Position numbers and translations under genes: made by a program. Shown here piece after piece: positions 35,014 through 43,726 of a stretch of DNA of 64,000 nucleotides. The notes under the pieces are model-generated. The model was not told where the DNA came from. It saw only the letters and a list, made by a program, of their open reading frames with translations, and did not search any database. Positions within the stretch are counted from its first letter, which is position 1; every line of letters begins with the position of its first letter. This DNA comes from JBCDJG01 sp038748065 (GTDB taxonomy: Bacteria; Pseudomonadota; Gammaproteobacteria; Pseudomonadales; Halieaceae), in contig JBCDJG010000014.1 in NCBI GenBank assembly GCA_038748065.1, positions 1 to 64,000 of the forward strand. The letters are read 5' to 3'.

Positions 35014-36030
35014 CTAAAGCTGCAGCTCCTGTCTGATACGCAGTATGACATCAGCCGGAAGGGGTATATATCCGTCTCTCGCCGCGATCTGCTGCCCATC
35101 CGCCGAGAGCACCAACTTTAAAAATTCCCGGACAATTGGCTGCAGTGGTTCGCTCGGCGCTTTATTCACATAGAGAAAGAGCCGCCGCGCCAGGGGATAC
35201 TTCCCGCTCAGCGCATTTTCTGCGGTTGCTGCTATCAACTCTCCATCGGCTTCAAGGCGTAAGGGAACGGCGCGCACGCTGGCGGTGCGATAGCCCACCC
35301 CGGAATAGCCTATGCCGCGCAGGGAAACCGAAACGGCCTGCACCACCGACGCTGAACCCGGCTGCTCGTGGACCGAAGCCTTGAAGTCGCCACCGCAAAG
35401 AGCAGACTTTTTGAAAAAACCGTAGGTGCCTGAAACAGAGTTACGGCCGAACGCCTCGATGGGACGGCTGCTCCAGCTCCCCGTGAGCCCGAGATCGCCC
35501 CAGCGTTTGAGGTCTGCGGCGGAACCACAGCGGCGATTGGCGGAGAACACTGCGTCAACCTGCTCAAGTTCGAGGCTCTTTAATGGATTATCGCGATGAA
35601 CAAAGATTGCCAGGGCATCCATTGCTACCGGGACGGCTGTCGGTTGATAGCCAAAACGGTTTTCAAATACCGCACGCTCGCCAAGCTGCATGGGTCGGCT
35701 CATCGGGCCGATACTGGCAGTACCCTCACTGAGGGCCGTAGGCGCGGCGGAAGAGCCCACTGCCTGAATCTGCATGACAACCTCGGGATGAGCCCGCTGA
35801 AAGGCTTCCCCCCACAGGGTTACAAGATTGGCCAGCGTATCGGAGCCGGTGCTGGACAGCGTTCCTGAAATCGGCTCGACAACGCGATAAGGCGGCAGAC
35901 TAGCGGCATTGACGTGGACGTTTAGCAGCAGCAGACAGGTCGCTAGCACTGTCCTCATGGCTGGCTTGTGAACCGCAAGGGAGAGGAACGTGCGCCGTCG
36001 CCGGGCGAAGGCAACATGAGAATGGGTCAT
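35014..36030 (-). CDS. pstS: phosphate ABC transporter substrate-binding protein PstS
   Basis: The periplasmic phosphate-binding protein delivers phosphate to PstCA. The mature part has STGSDTL near the N-terminus and RNSVSGTYGFF, matching phosphate-contact loops of PstS-like proteins. Two starts are possible: the ATG at 36030, three bases after the phoR stop, and the ATG at 35958, which gives a cleaner signal peptide (MRTVLATCLLLLNVHVNA). If the first is used, the N-terminus has an RRRR stretch before the hydrophobic core. Length is 338 or 314 residues. Confidence 0.9.
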   Translation of the reverse strand: MTHSHVAFARRRRTFLSLAVHKPAMRTVLATCLLLLNVHVNAASLPPYRVVEPISGTLSSTGSDTLANLVTLWGEAFQRAHPEVVMQIQAVGSSAAPTALSEGTASIGPMSRPMQLGERAVFENRFGYQPTAVPVAMDALAIFVHRDNPLKSLELEQVDAVFSANRRCGSAADLKRWGDLGLTGSWSSRPIEAFGRNSVSGTYGFFKKSALCGGDFKASVHEQPGSASVVQAVSVSLRGIGYSGVGYRTASVRAVPLRLEADGELIAATAENALSGKYPLARRLFLYVNKAPSEPLQPIVREFLKLVLSADGQQIAARDGYIPLPADVILRIRQELQL

Positions 36031-36032
36031 CT

Positions 36033-37343
36033 TTATGGCAGCGTGCCGGTGGCTGTTTCTGGCAGCTGGGTACGTGGAAATATCAAGCTGAAGGTGCTGC
36101 CCTTGCCCCGTGTACTGTCAATCCTCAGCTCCGCATCGTGACTAACAGCGACGTGTTTCACGATGGCCAGGCCAAGGCCGGTACCGCCAGTTTGCGAACT
36201 GCGGCTTTCGTCCACTCGATAAAATCGTTCAGTGAGTCGCGGTATGTGCATCGCGTCAATGCCAATGCCTTGATCCTCGACCTCCAGGCGTGATTCACCT
36301 GCCGTTTCCAGCCAGCGCACCGTCACCGGGCTACCCCCCTCGCTGTACTTCAGCGCGTTATAGACCAGATTGGAAACGGCGCTGTGCAACTCGCGATAAT
36401 CACCCTGCACGGGGTTCTTGCAGAGTAGCTCAAAGCGAATCTCGCGCTCCGGGAAGTTGCTCTGCAGCTCTTCCTTGAGCTCCTCCAGCAGGCCTGCTAC
36501 ATCGATCAGCTCGGACTTCTCTTCTTTATCCATGCTCTCGATACGGGACAGCCATAGCAGGTCTTTGAGCAGGCTCTCCATGCGCGAGGCCTGCTGGTCC
36601 ATTTGCCGCAGGGCCTGTTGATAGCGCTCGTCGAGCCCGCCGCCGCTGCCAATCAGTGTCTCAAGGTAGCCTTTGATGACTGTGAGTGGCGTGCGCAGCT
36701 CGTGAGATACGTTGCCGACAAAATCTCGCCGCACCTGTTCCAGACGCACGGTAGCCGTGACATCGCGCACAAAGACCAGGCGGTTGCCATCACCAAAATG
36801 CGTGATTTCGAAACGCAGGTGGCGTTCCATGGCGCCGGTCACCGAAACCTGCAGTGCCCGGCTGTAATCATTGTTGCTAAAGTAATCGTGGAACTCCGGC
36901 AGGCGAATGAGGTTCAGAACGTGCTGGCCACTATCCTCGGGGAATCTCAAACCCAGGAGTTTGCCAGTGGCAGAGTTACACCACTCGATAGCTGCCGAAT
37001 TGTCGAGCATGATGACACCATCGCGCATGGATGCCATGGAGTCCTGCATATAGTCCAGCGCAGACTGCAGCCTGCCCCGAGCCTCCCGGTTTCTGCGCTG
37101 CAACAGATAGATGCGGTCATAGATGATGCCCCAGATACCGAAGCTGTCCGGCGGCTCAGTCTCCGTACTGGTCAGCCACTTCTGTATGCGCCAAAGCTGG
37201 TGTAGCCAGAGTGACACCACGAAAGCGAGGCCGACCGCAAATGACTCCAGCGGGTAACCGAGCAGGTAACCGATCGTTAGCGAGACCGCCAGGAAAAGCA
37301 GGACCCGGTAAAGCTCCCGGAACCAGCTCTGCCGTTCTATCAC
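36033..37343 (-). CDS. phoR: phosphate regulon sensor histidine kinase PhoR
   Basis: PhoR phosphorylates PhoB under phosphate limitation and dephosphorylates it otherwise. The 436-residue protein has two short N-terminal membrane segments (about 10-45), then a PAS domain (about 95-200). The HisKA segment NVSHELRTPLTVIKG and the ATPase domain with NLVYNALKYS, VEDQGIG and GGTGLGLAIVKH follow. It overlaps phoB by four bases (ATGA). The lack of a large periplasmic domain fits sensing through PstSCAB-PhoU. Confidence 0.96.
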   Translation of the reverse strand: MIERQSWFRELYRVLLFLAVSLTIGYLLGYPLESFAVGLAFVVSLWLHQLWRIQKWLTSTETEPPDSFGIWGIIYDRIYLLQRRNREARGRLQSALDYMQDSMASMRDGVIMLDNSAAIEWCNSATGKLLGLRFPEDSGQHVLNLIRLPEFHDYFSNNDYSRALQVSVTGAMERHLRFEITHFGDGNRLVFVRDVTATVRLEQVRRDFVGNVSHELRTPLTVIKGYLETLIGSGGGLDERYQQALRQMDQQASRMESLLKDLLWLSRIESMDKEEKSELIDVAGLLEELKEELQSNFPEREIRFELLCKNPVQGDYRELHSAVSNLVYNALKYSEGGSPVTVRWLETAGESRLEVEDQGIGIDAMHIPRLTERFYRVDESRSSQTGGTGLGLAIVKHVAVSHDAELRIDSTRGKGSTFSLIFPRTQLPETATGTLP

Positions 37344-38050
37344 CCGGGATTTACGCCACGGGATGAAAAGCGATAACCGGTGCCGCGTACGGTCTGGATC
37401 AGGTTGCTGTAATCCATCTCTGCGCTCTGGAGTGCCTTGCGCAGGCGCCGTATATGCACGTCCACGGTGCGTTCTTCAACGTAGACGTTGGCACCCCAGA
37501 CGTGGTCGAGCAGCTGGCTTCGCGTATATGCCCGCTCCGGATGGGACATAAAGAATTCCAATAGTTTGAACTCGGTTGGCCCCATATCCACGGCGCTTTC
37601 ACCCAGAAAAATACGCCGGCTCTCGCTATCCAGTATCAGCTGGGCAACCTGCATGCGCTCGCTGCCCTCGCCACCATTGGTACGCCGAAGCAGTGCGCGA
37701 ATTCGGGCGATCAGCTCACGTGGCGCAAAAGGTTTAGTGATGTAGTCGTCGGCGCCGACATCCAGGCCCTGAATCACGTTGTCCTCGGCGGTTTTAGCAG
37801 TGAGCATGATAACCGGCAGCTCGCGGGTCGTTTCGTTACGCTTTAGCCGCCGCAGCAGTTCCAGACCACTGCCCCCCGGCAGCATCCAGTCCAACAGCAC
37901 AATGTCGGGTCGTTCATCGACAATTGTCGTGTAGGCCTGTTGCGTATCCTCCGCTTCAATCACATCGAACTCAGCGATTTCTAGCGCCATGCGCAACATG
38001 TCCCGGATTGCGAACTCGTCATCAACAATTAATACGGTACGGTCACCCAT
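37340..38050 (-). CDS. phoB: phosphate regulon response regulator PhoB
   Basis: PhoB activates Pho-regulon genes by binding Pho boxes. The 236-residue protein has a receiver domain (acidic pocket DDE near the N-terminus, phospho-acceptor Asp in IVLLDWMLPGGSG, lysine in YITKPF). A winged-helix DNA-binding domain with LLDHVWGANVYVEERTVDVHIRRL in short form follows. I chose the ATG at 38050; an upstream TTG is in frame. A Pho-box-like site lies 38-66 bases before this start, so the operon is probably self-activated. Confidence 0.96.
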   Translation of the reverse strand: MGDRTVLIVDDEFAIRDMLRMALEIAEFDVIEAEDTQQAYTTIVDERPDIVLLDWMLPGGSGLELLRRLKRNETTRELPVIMLTAKTAEDNVIQGLDVGADDYITKPFAPRELIARIRALLRRTNGGEGSERMQVAQLILDSESRRIFLGESAVDMGPTEFKLLEFFMSHPERAYTRSQLLDHVWGANVYVEERTVDVHIRRLRKALQSAEMDYSNLIQTVRGTGYRFSSRGVNPG

Positions 38051-38087
38051 AGTCTCATCTACCCCCAACGGCGTTGATGGCTATTAG

Positions 38088-38116
38088 ATGAGTAAATTAT
38101 GACAATTCAGTTACAA
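38088..38116 (-). promoter_or_regulatory. Pho-box-like direct repeats upstream of phoB
   Basis: On the minus strand three 7-base units, TTGTAAC, TTGTCAT and TACTCAT, are spaced by four bases each, giving the 11-base period of PhoB half-sites (consensus CTGTCAT). The middle unit matches six of seven positions; the outer two are weaker. A TAATAG-like -10 lies just downstream, as expected when a Pho box replaces the -35 element. Confidence 0.65.
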
Positions 38117-38177
38117 ATCGCAACACGCCCAGTGTTTATGCGGCGTAAGCGCGATCAACGCGGCGCGCTCAGAGCGC

Positions 38178-39230
38178 TCAACGCAGGCTGGCGTTGATAT
38201 TCTCCAACACCTTATTGCCCGGACAAAGATCACTCGCGCCGAGCTCGTTGAGCGGGCGCTGCGACGTATCCAGCGTCTCGTGTAACTCTCTGGAGTGACG
38301 ATCCATGTAGATTAGGCCGGTAAGAATAGCGCCTGTCTTCTCCTGGCCCATCAGCGCTGTCATGGCCGAGCCCCGGTCGAAGGGGTCGAGGTCCTGGGAG
38401 ACCTTGTGCAGGTGGATCACGGAGCCGTCATGCATCGTGACTTCGTGCGTGCTACCGGGCTTGTAGCTGGTCGTTATCTCATCCCGCATGGGCACAAAGT
38501 CCACCGTGCCGGTGGCCTCTGCGTGCTCGCGGACGAATTCGTAGCTTTTTGTCGACTGCGGGTTATTGTTAAACGTGACGCAGGGCGAGACGACGTCAAT
38601 CAAGGCAAAGCCGCGATGTGATAGTGCCGCCTTGATTAGCGGCACAAGCTGCACCTTGTCACCCGAAAAGCTACGCGCAATAAACGTTGCACCCAGAGTC
38701 AGTGCGAGGCTGGGCAGATCGATTGCCCCAAAGGGATTGGGCTCGCCTTTCTTGCTGGCTGAGCCCTCGTCCGCCGTTGCTGAATCCTGGCCCTTGGTCA
38801 GGCCATAGCAGCCATTGTTCATGACAATGTAGGTCATATTGAGATTGCGGCGGATTGCGTGGGTGAATTGCCCCATGCCAATCGATGCGGTATCACCATC
38901 GCCCGACACCCCGAGGTAGGTCAGCTCGCGGTTTGCCATGGCGGCACCCGTGACCACGGAAGGCATACGGCCATGGACTGAATTAAAGCCGTGTGACTTG
39001 CCGAGGAAGTAAGTGGGTGACTTGGACGAGCAGCCAATGCCGGATAGCTTTGCGATTTTATGTGGCGGGATGGACAACTCGTGGCAGGCTTTGACGATGG
39101 AGCCGCTAATGGAATCGTGACCGCAGCCAGCGCACAGGGTAGAGATTGAGCCCTCGTAGTCGGCCTTGGTATAGCCCAAATCGTTAACGGGCAGTTCGGG
39201 ATGGCGAAACTTGGGTAGCTGGTAACTCAT
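38178..39230 (-). CDS. korB: 2-oxoacid:ferredoxin oxidoreductase, beta subunit
   Basis: The 350-residue subunit binds thiamine diphosphate (GDGDTASIGMGQ, then a NNGCYGLTKGQ segment) and one [4Fe-4S] cluster, with cysteines in CAGCGHDSI, GIGCSSKS and SPCVTF. With the alpha subunit it would cleave a 2-oxoacid oxidatively to acyl-CoA, CO2 and reduced ferredoxin. Resemblance to the actinobacterial KorB type points to 2-oxoglutarate, but substrate is an inference. The start overlaps the alpha-subunit stop by four bases (ATGA). Confidence 0.88.
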   Translation of the reverse strand: MSYQLPKFRHPELPVNDLGYTKADYEGSISTLCAGCGHDSISGSIVKACHELSIPPHKIAKLSGIGCSSKSPTYFLGKSHGFNSVHGRMPSVVTGAAMANRELTYLGVSGDGDTASIGMGQFTHAIRRNLNMTYIVMNNGCYGLTKGQDSATADEGSASKKGEPNPFGAIDLPSLALTLGATFIARSFSGDKVQLVPLIKAALSHRGFALIDVVSPCVTFNNNPQSTKSYEFVREHAEATGTVDFVPMRDEITTSYKPGSTHEVTMHDGSVIHLHKVSQDLDPFDRGSAMTALMGQEKTGAILTGLIYMDRHSRELHETLDTSQRPLNELGASDLCPGNKVLENINASLR

Positions 39231-41089
39231 GCTTGTTCCCCCGCGCCGCTGGCGACACGATCTGGATGCAGCGGCGTGACATTGTGCCCGGGCAACTGCT
39301 GCAGGATTTGCTTACGGATATTGCGCGCGCTGATCGGCGTGCCATCAAAACACAGGACGGACTTCAGACGGTCAGGGCCAAACTCGAACTCTGCCATTAG
39401 CAGCGTGCGCAGCTGGGCGTCACGATTCTGCTCGATAACAAAGACGCGCTCGTGCTGGTAAATAAAAGCCTCGACATCCTGATTGAAGGGGAAGGCGCGG
39501 ACGCGCATGGCGTTAAGGTAGATGCCATCTGCGGCGAGATAGTCGAGCGCCTCTCGACTGGACTCTTCGCTGGTGCCGTAATAAATGACCGCCATGTCTG
39601 TGTCCATACCACAGTCGACAACTTCAGGCTCCGGCACATACGACTTGATCGTCTCCCACTTCGACATCAGCCGTAGCATGTTCTTTTCGTATTCCTCGCC
39701 CTTTTCCGTATAGATGGCGTACTCATCTCGCGAGGTGCCACGGGTGAAGAAGGCGCCCTTGTCCGCATGAGTGCCGGGATAGGTTCGGTAACAAATTGCA
39801 TCGCCATCCACATCAAGGTAACGCCCGAAGCGTTCCAACGCATCCAGATCTTCGGCGCTCAACACCTTGCCGCGGTCATATTCACGCTTATCGTCCCAGC
39901 GCAGCGGCTCTGACATATTGTCGTTCATGCCGAGATCGAGGTCGGTCATCAGAATAATCGGCGTCTGCAAGCGCTCCGCTAGGTCGAAACTCAGGGCGCC
40001 AAAATCGAAGCACTCTCTGGGCGTCGAAGGAAACAGCAGGACCTGCTTGGTATCACCATGGGACGCATAGGCGGCGGAGAGAATATCGGACTGCTGTGTG
40101 CGGGTCGGCATGCCGGTAGAAGGCCCGGCGCGCTGAACATCAAAGAGCACCGTGGGAATTTCGGCAAAGTAGGCCAAGCCGAGGAATTCGGCCATCAGGG
40201 AAATGCCTGGCCCACTGGTCGCGGTGAACGAGCGAGCGCCATTCCAGCTCGCTCCGATCACCATACCGATGGCTGCCAGCTCATCCTCAGCCTGCACAAT
40301 CGCATAATTGCGTTTGCCTGTGCCCGGATCAATCCGCAGGCGTTTCGCATACTTCTCAAAGGCATCAACCACCGAGGTAGACGGTGTAATCGGGTACCAG
40401 GCTGCGACGGTAGCGCCACCATAAATTGCGCCAAGCCCCAGGGCCGTATTGCCATCAAGCAGAATCTTATCGCCGACCTTGTCCGCGGTTTTCACGCGAA
40501 TGCCGATGGGGCAGTCGAGATGCGCTTTGGCGTACTGGTGGCCGAGCTCCAGGGCATGAATATTCGGCAGCACGAGCTTTTCCTTGCCCTTGAACTGGTC
40601 CACAACCAGCTCTGTCAGCACCTTGAAGTCCATGTCGAGCAGCGCCGCCAGTGCTCCGACATAGATCACGTTCTTGAATAGCTGACGCTGCCGGGAATCC
40701 TGATACTGGGTGTTACAGATTTCTGTCAGCGGCAGCCCGATGATGTTGACGTCCTTCAGGATCAGCCTGAAGTCCAGCGGTTTGGTATTGTCATAGATGA
40801 AATAGCCACCGCTTTCGACTTCCTGGATGTCCTGTGGCATGGACTGTGGGTTAACCGAGACCATAATATCCACTCCACCACGCCTGCCCAGATAGCCAGC
40901 CTCGCTGACCCTCACCTCATACCAGGTGGGCAGCCCCTGAATGTTCGAGGGAAAAATATTCTTGGGGCAAACCGGAAGACCCATGCGAAACAGTGCCTTG
41001 GCAAACAGGCTGTTTGCGCTCGCCGAGCCCGTGCCGTTAACGTTGGCGAACTTGATGACGAAGTCGTTGACGCTCTGAATACTCTTCAT
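39227..41089 (-). CDS. korA: 2-oxoacid:ferredoxin oxidoreductase, fused gamma-alpha subunit
   Basis: The 620-residue protein fuses an N-terminal gamma domain (about 10-190, starting FANVNGTGSASANSLFAK) to the alpha pyrimidine-binding domain (from about 205, with YPITPSTSVVDAFEKYA and TSGPGISLMAE). The transketolase C-terminal-like domain follows. The fusion is the two-subunit KorAB type found in aerobic bacteria. No ferredoxin-like delta domain is fused; the Fe-S relay is probably the next protein of the operon. The start overlaps the stop of the upstream FAD/Fe-S gene by four bases. Confidence 0.88.
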   Translation of the reverse strand: MKSIQSVNDFVIKFANVNGTGSASANSLFAKALFRMGLPVCPKNIFPSNIQGLPTWYEVRVSEAGYLGRRGGVDIMVSVNPQSMPQDIQEVESGGYFIYDNTKPLDFRLILKDVNIIGLPLTEICNTQYQDSRQRQLFKNVIYVGALAALLDMDFKVLTELVVDQFKGKEKLVLPNIHALELGHQYAKAHLDCPIGIRVKTADKVGDKILLDGNTALGLGAIYGGATVAAWYPITPSTSVVDAFEKYAKRLRIDPGTGKRNYAIVQAEDELAAIGMVIGASWNGARSFTATSGPGISLMAEFLGLAYFAEIPTVLFDVQRAGPSTGMPTRTQQSDILSAAYASHGDTKQVLLFPSTPRECFDFGALSFDLAERLQTPIILMTDLDLGMNDNMSEPLRWDDKREYDRGKVLSAEDLDALERFGRYLDVDGDAICYRTYPGTHADKGAFFTRGTSRDEYAIYTEKGEEYEKNMLRLMSKWETIKSYVPEPEVVDCGMDTDMAVIYYGTSEESSREALDYLAADGIYLNAMRVRAFPFNQDVEAFIYQHERVFVIEQNRDAQLRTLLMAEFEFGPDRLKSVLCFDGTPISARNIRKQILQQLPGHNVTPLHPDRVASGAGEQA

Positions 41090-42870
41090 AGGACCTGGCT
41101 CGCCTTGGACACGTTATAAAGGAACTTCTGCATATCCCAGGCGGTAGTCGGACAACGCTCGGCGCACAAACCGCAGTGCAGGCAAACATTTTCATCCTTG
41201 ACCATCACCCGACGGGTGGGGAGGTCCGCAGAAACGTAAAGTCCCTGCGAGCGATTAGCTGCCGGGGCGCTCAGACTTAGCCTGAGATCTTCCTCTTTGG
41301 CGTTTTCCGTAAAGGTGATGCAGTCAGTGGGACACATGTCGACGCAGGCGTCGCACTCAATGCACTTGGCTTCTTCAAACACCGTCTGCACGTCACAGTT
41401 TAGACAGCGCTCAGCCTCCTTGAAGCCGACGTCGGGATCAAAACCGAGCTCCACTTCAAGTTTTCGATCCGCCAGCGCATCCTCTAATGGCGCCAGAGGC
41501 ACAATAAAGCGCTCAGCGGACTCAACGGCATTGTCGTAGGTCCACTCATGCACACCCATCTTCTGACTGACCAGGTTTGTTAAGGGACTTGGACGCTCTG
41601 CGACGGACTTGCCACGGCAAAACAGGTCAATACTCACCGCCGCCTGGTGACCGTGTGCAACAGCGGTGATCACGTTTTCGGGACCAAAGGCCGCGTCTCC
41701 ACCGAAGAAAACCTTATCGTTGGTCGACTGGAAGGTGTTTTCATCAACAACCGGCATGTCCCACTTGTCGAAGGCGATGCCCACATCCCGTTCGATCCAG
41801 GGGAAGGCGTTTTCCTGCCCTATCGCCATGAGAATGTCATCTGCCGCCATGAACACCCAGTCCTCACCTGTAGGGATGAGACTGCGCTTGCCCTGGTCAT
41901 CGTATTCGGCGCGCACCTTTTCGAACAGCATACCCGTCATCTGGCCGTCTTCGACCACGATTTCCTTCGGCGTATGGTTGTTGTAGATGGGAATGCCTTC
42001 ATGCATCGCATCCTCTTTTTCCCAGGGCGACGCTTTCATGTCCTCAAAGGGGCTGCGCACGACCACGCGCACATCCTCGCCACCCAGACGTTTTGCGGTA
42101 CGGCAGCAGTCCATCGCAGTATTGCCGCCACCCAGCACGATCACGCGCTTACCGATTTCATCGATGTGTTCGAAGGCAACGCTCGATAGCCAGTCGATAC
42201 CGATATGCACGCTATCGCCCGCTTCCTCCAGGCCCGGAAGCTCGAGGCCCTTGCCGCGCGGCGCACCAGTGCCGACAAACACGGCGTCGTAGTCCTCCTT
42301 CAGTATCTCGCGCATGCTGGTGACTTCCCGATCGAAAATGGTCGTCACGCCCATGTCCAGAATGTAGTTAACTTCCTGATCGAGCACGTCTACTGGCAGG
42401 CGAAAGGCGGGAATCTGGCTGCGCATCATGCCGCCACCCGCCAGCTGATTGTCGTAAATGTCGATGCTGTAACCGAGCGGCATCAGGTCGCGGGCGACGG
42501 TCAGCGAAGCCGGGCCTGCGCCGATACAGGCGATTCGTTTGCCGTTCTTCTTTTTCGGGATCTTCGGCATCCGGGCAGCCACTTCATCGGCCTGCTTGTT
42601 ATCCGCCGCAACACGCTTCAAGCGACAGATGGCGACGGGCTCTTCCTCAACGCGCCCGCGCCTGCAGGCCGGTTCGCAGGGGCGATCGCAGGTGCGGCCG
42701 AGAACCCCGGGGAAAACGTTAGATTCCCAGTTGATCATGTAGGCGTCGGTATAGCGTTGCCGTGCAATCAGGCGGATATACTCAGGCACCGGCGTGTGCG
42801 CCGGACACGCGTATTGGCAATCAACTACCTTGTGAAAATACTCAGGGTCGTTTACGTCTGTAGGCTTCAC
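41086..42870 (-). CDS. GltD-like FAD/NAD(P)-binding Fe-S oxidoreductase subunit
   Basis: The 594-residue protein starts with the Fe-S domain of GltD/NfnL-type enzymes (CQYACPAHTPVPEY and CDRPCEPACRRG). An FAD domain (CIGAGPASLTVARDL) and an NAD(P) domain (VLGGGNTAMDCCR) follow. The C-terminus is ferredoxin-like with two cluster motifs, CIECDACVDMCPTDCI and CLHCGLCAERCPT. Coupling to korAB suggests that it takes electrons from the 2-oxoacid cleavage and passes them to NAD(P), or the reverse. It starts at GTG and is first in the operon. A stand-alone glutamate synthase small subunit is less likely because no gltB is near. Confidence 0.85.
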   Translation of the reverse strand: MKPTDVNDPEYFHKVVDCQYACPAHTPVPEYIRLIARQRYTDAYMINWESNVFPGVLGRTCDRPCEPACRRGRVEEEPVAICRLKRVAADNKQADEVAARMPKIPKKKNGKRIACIGAGPASLTVARDLMPLGYSIDIYDNQLAGGGMMRSQIPAFRLPVDVLDQEVNYILDMGVTTIFDREVTSMREILKEDYDAVFVGTGAPRGKGLELPGLEEAGDSVHIGIDWLSSVAFEHIDEIGKRVIVLGGGNTAMDCCRTAKRLGGEDVRVVVRSPFEDMKASPWEKEDAMHEGIPIYNNHTPKEIVVEDGQMTGMLFEKVRAEYDDQGKRSLIPTGEDWVFMAADDILMAIGQENAFPWIERDVGIAFDKWDMPVVDENTFQSTNDKVFFGGDAAFGPENVITAVAHGHQAAVSIDLFCRGKSVAERPSPLTNLVSQKMGVHEWTYDNAVESAERFIVPLAPLEDALADRKLEVELGFDPDVGFKEAERCLNCDVQTVFEEAKCIECDACVDMCPTDCITFTENAKEEDLRLSLSAPAANRSQGLYVSADLPTRRVMVKDENVCLHCGLCAERCPTTAWDMQKFLYNVSKASQVL

Positions 42871-42970
42871 TGGAATTGGTATCCATCAACACTGTAATTA
42901 TGGTTTATGTTTTTATCGCGTTGGGTCTGGGCAAGCCTTACCCAAGCGTCCAGATTGTGTCACAGTCATC

Positions 42971-42992
42971 CGGTGAATGCATCCATTCACCG
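42971..42992. other. perfect 9-bp dyad upstream of the kor operon
   Basis: CGGTGAATG (42971-42979) and CATTCACCG (42984-42992) are perfect inverted copies around CATC. The dyad lies about 100 bases before the first kor-operon gene in a 226-base gap without a gene. No T tract follows on either strand, so an operator or leader structure is more likely than a terminator. A weaker dyad (43076-43093) follows the upstream lipoprotein gene. Confidence 0.5.
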
Positions 42993-43096
42993 TACCAATA
43001 ACCGTTAGTTTTCCGTAGCTTAGGCGATATCAGATCGGCAAAACCAGCATATTGAACCGCCGCTCTATGCATCGTTCGGCCAAACGAGGCCGGATG

Positions 43097-43726
43097 TCAG
43101 AAAATACCGAAAAACCAGCCGTCGTCTTTGAGATCGTCCTCGCAGGTGCTCAGCCGGCGACCATAGCTGCCGGCCCGATTATCAACCTTACGGGCAACAC
43201 CTAAAAGCCAGTCCTTGGAACGGTAGGTACCGCGATTGTAGCCGCCCTGGCCCTCATGGTAAGCAAGATAGAGACGGTAGGCGTCGTTGCGCGCAATGCC
43301 ACTGCGCTTGTAGGACTGGTAGTTATACCAACCAATAAAATCGATGGCATCGCCAAAGTCGTCGCGATCTGCGCCATAGCGCCCAGCGCTTTTTTTATAG
43401 CCTTTCCATGTGGATCCAAGGGCCTGGCTATAGCCATAGGCATCGGACGGCCTGGGCCCGGGAATAAAGCCAAAGATCTTCTTTCTCGGCGGTTTAGCTT
43501 TGGCGACAAACCGTGACTCCTGGTGCATGATGGCCATCATCACGGGGATAGGACTGCCCCACTCTTTTTGTGAATCCAGGGCATCGTCGTACCAGCCCTT
43601 TTTGTCCTCAAAAATAGAGCAGATGTCATTCACGTCCCGCGGGGGTGCCGTCGTGCAGCCGGCCACCAGAAGAACAGTGACAAGCAGAAGAAACCTCAAG
43701 CTAACTGTCTCACGGTGATAGCCCAT
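43097..43726 (-). CDS. lytic transglycosylase-like lipoprotein
   Basis: The 209-residue protein has a lipoprotein signal (lipobox VAGC). The body resembles SLT-type transglycosylases, with a catalytic-glutamate candidate in AIMHQESRF and the following YGYSQALGSTW. The later segment YLAYHEGQGGYNRG matches the tyrosine/glycine region of the fold. Such enzymes cleave peptidoglycan glycan strands. An insertion rich in Lys/Pro (KAKPPRKKIFGFIPGPRPSD) separates the first two motifs. I chose the ATG at 43726, overlapping the ligA end by 17 bases; longer in-frame starts lie entirely inside ligA. Confidence 0.82.
   Translation of the reverse strand: MGYHRETVSLRFLLLVTVLLVAGCTTAPPRDVNDICSIFEDKKGWYDDALDSQKEWGSPIPVMMAIMHQESRFVAKAKPPRKKIFGFIPGPRPSDAYGYSQALGSTWKGYKKSAGRYGADRDDFGDAIDFIGWYNYQSYKRSGIARNDAYRLYLAYHEGQGGYNRGTYRSKDWLLGVARKVDNRAGSYGRRLSTCEDDLKDDGWFFGIF

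Noticed and set aside
42871..43096. A sigma-70 promoter for the kor operon
   Set aside because: A CATAAT sequence is present but no -35 element lies at suitable spacing, so I did not list it.
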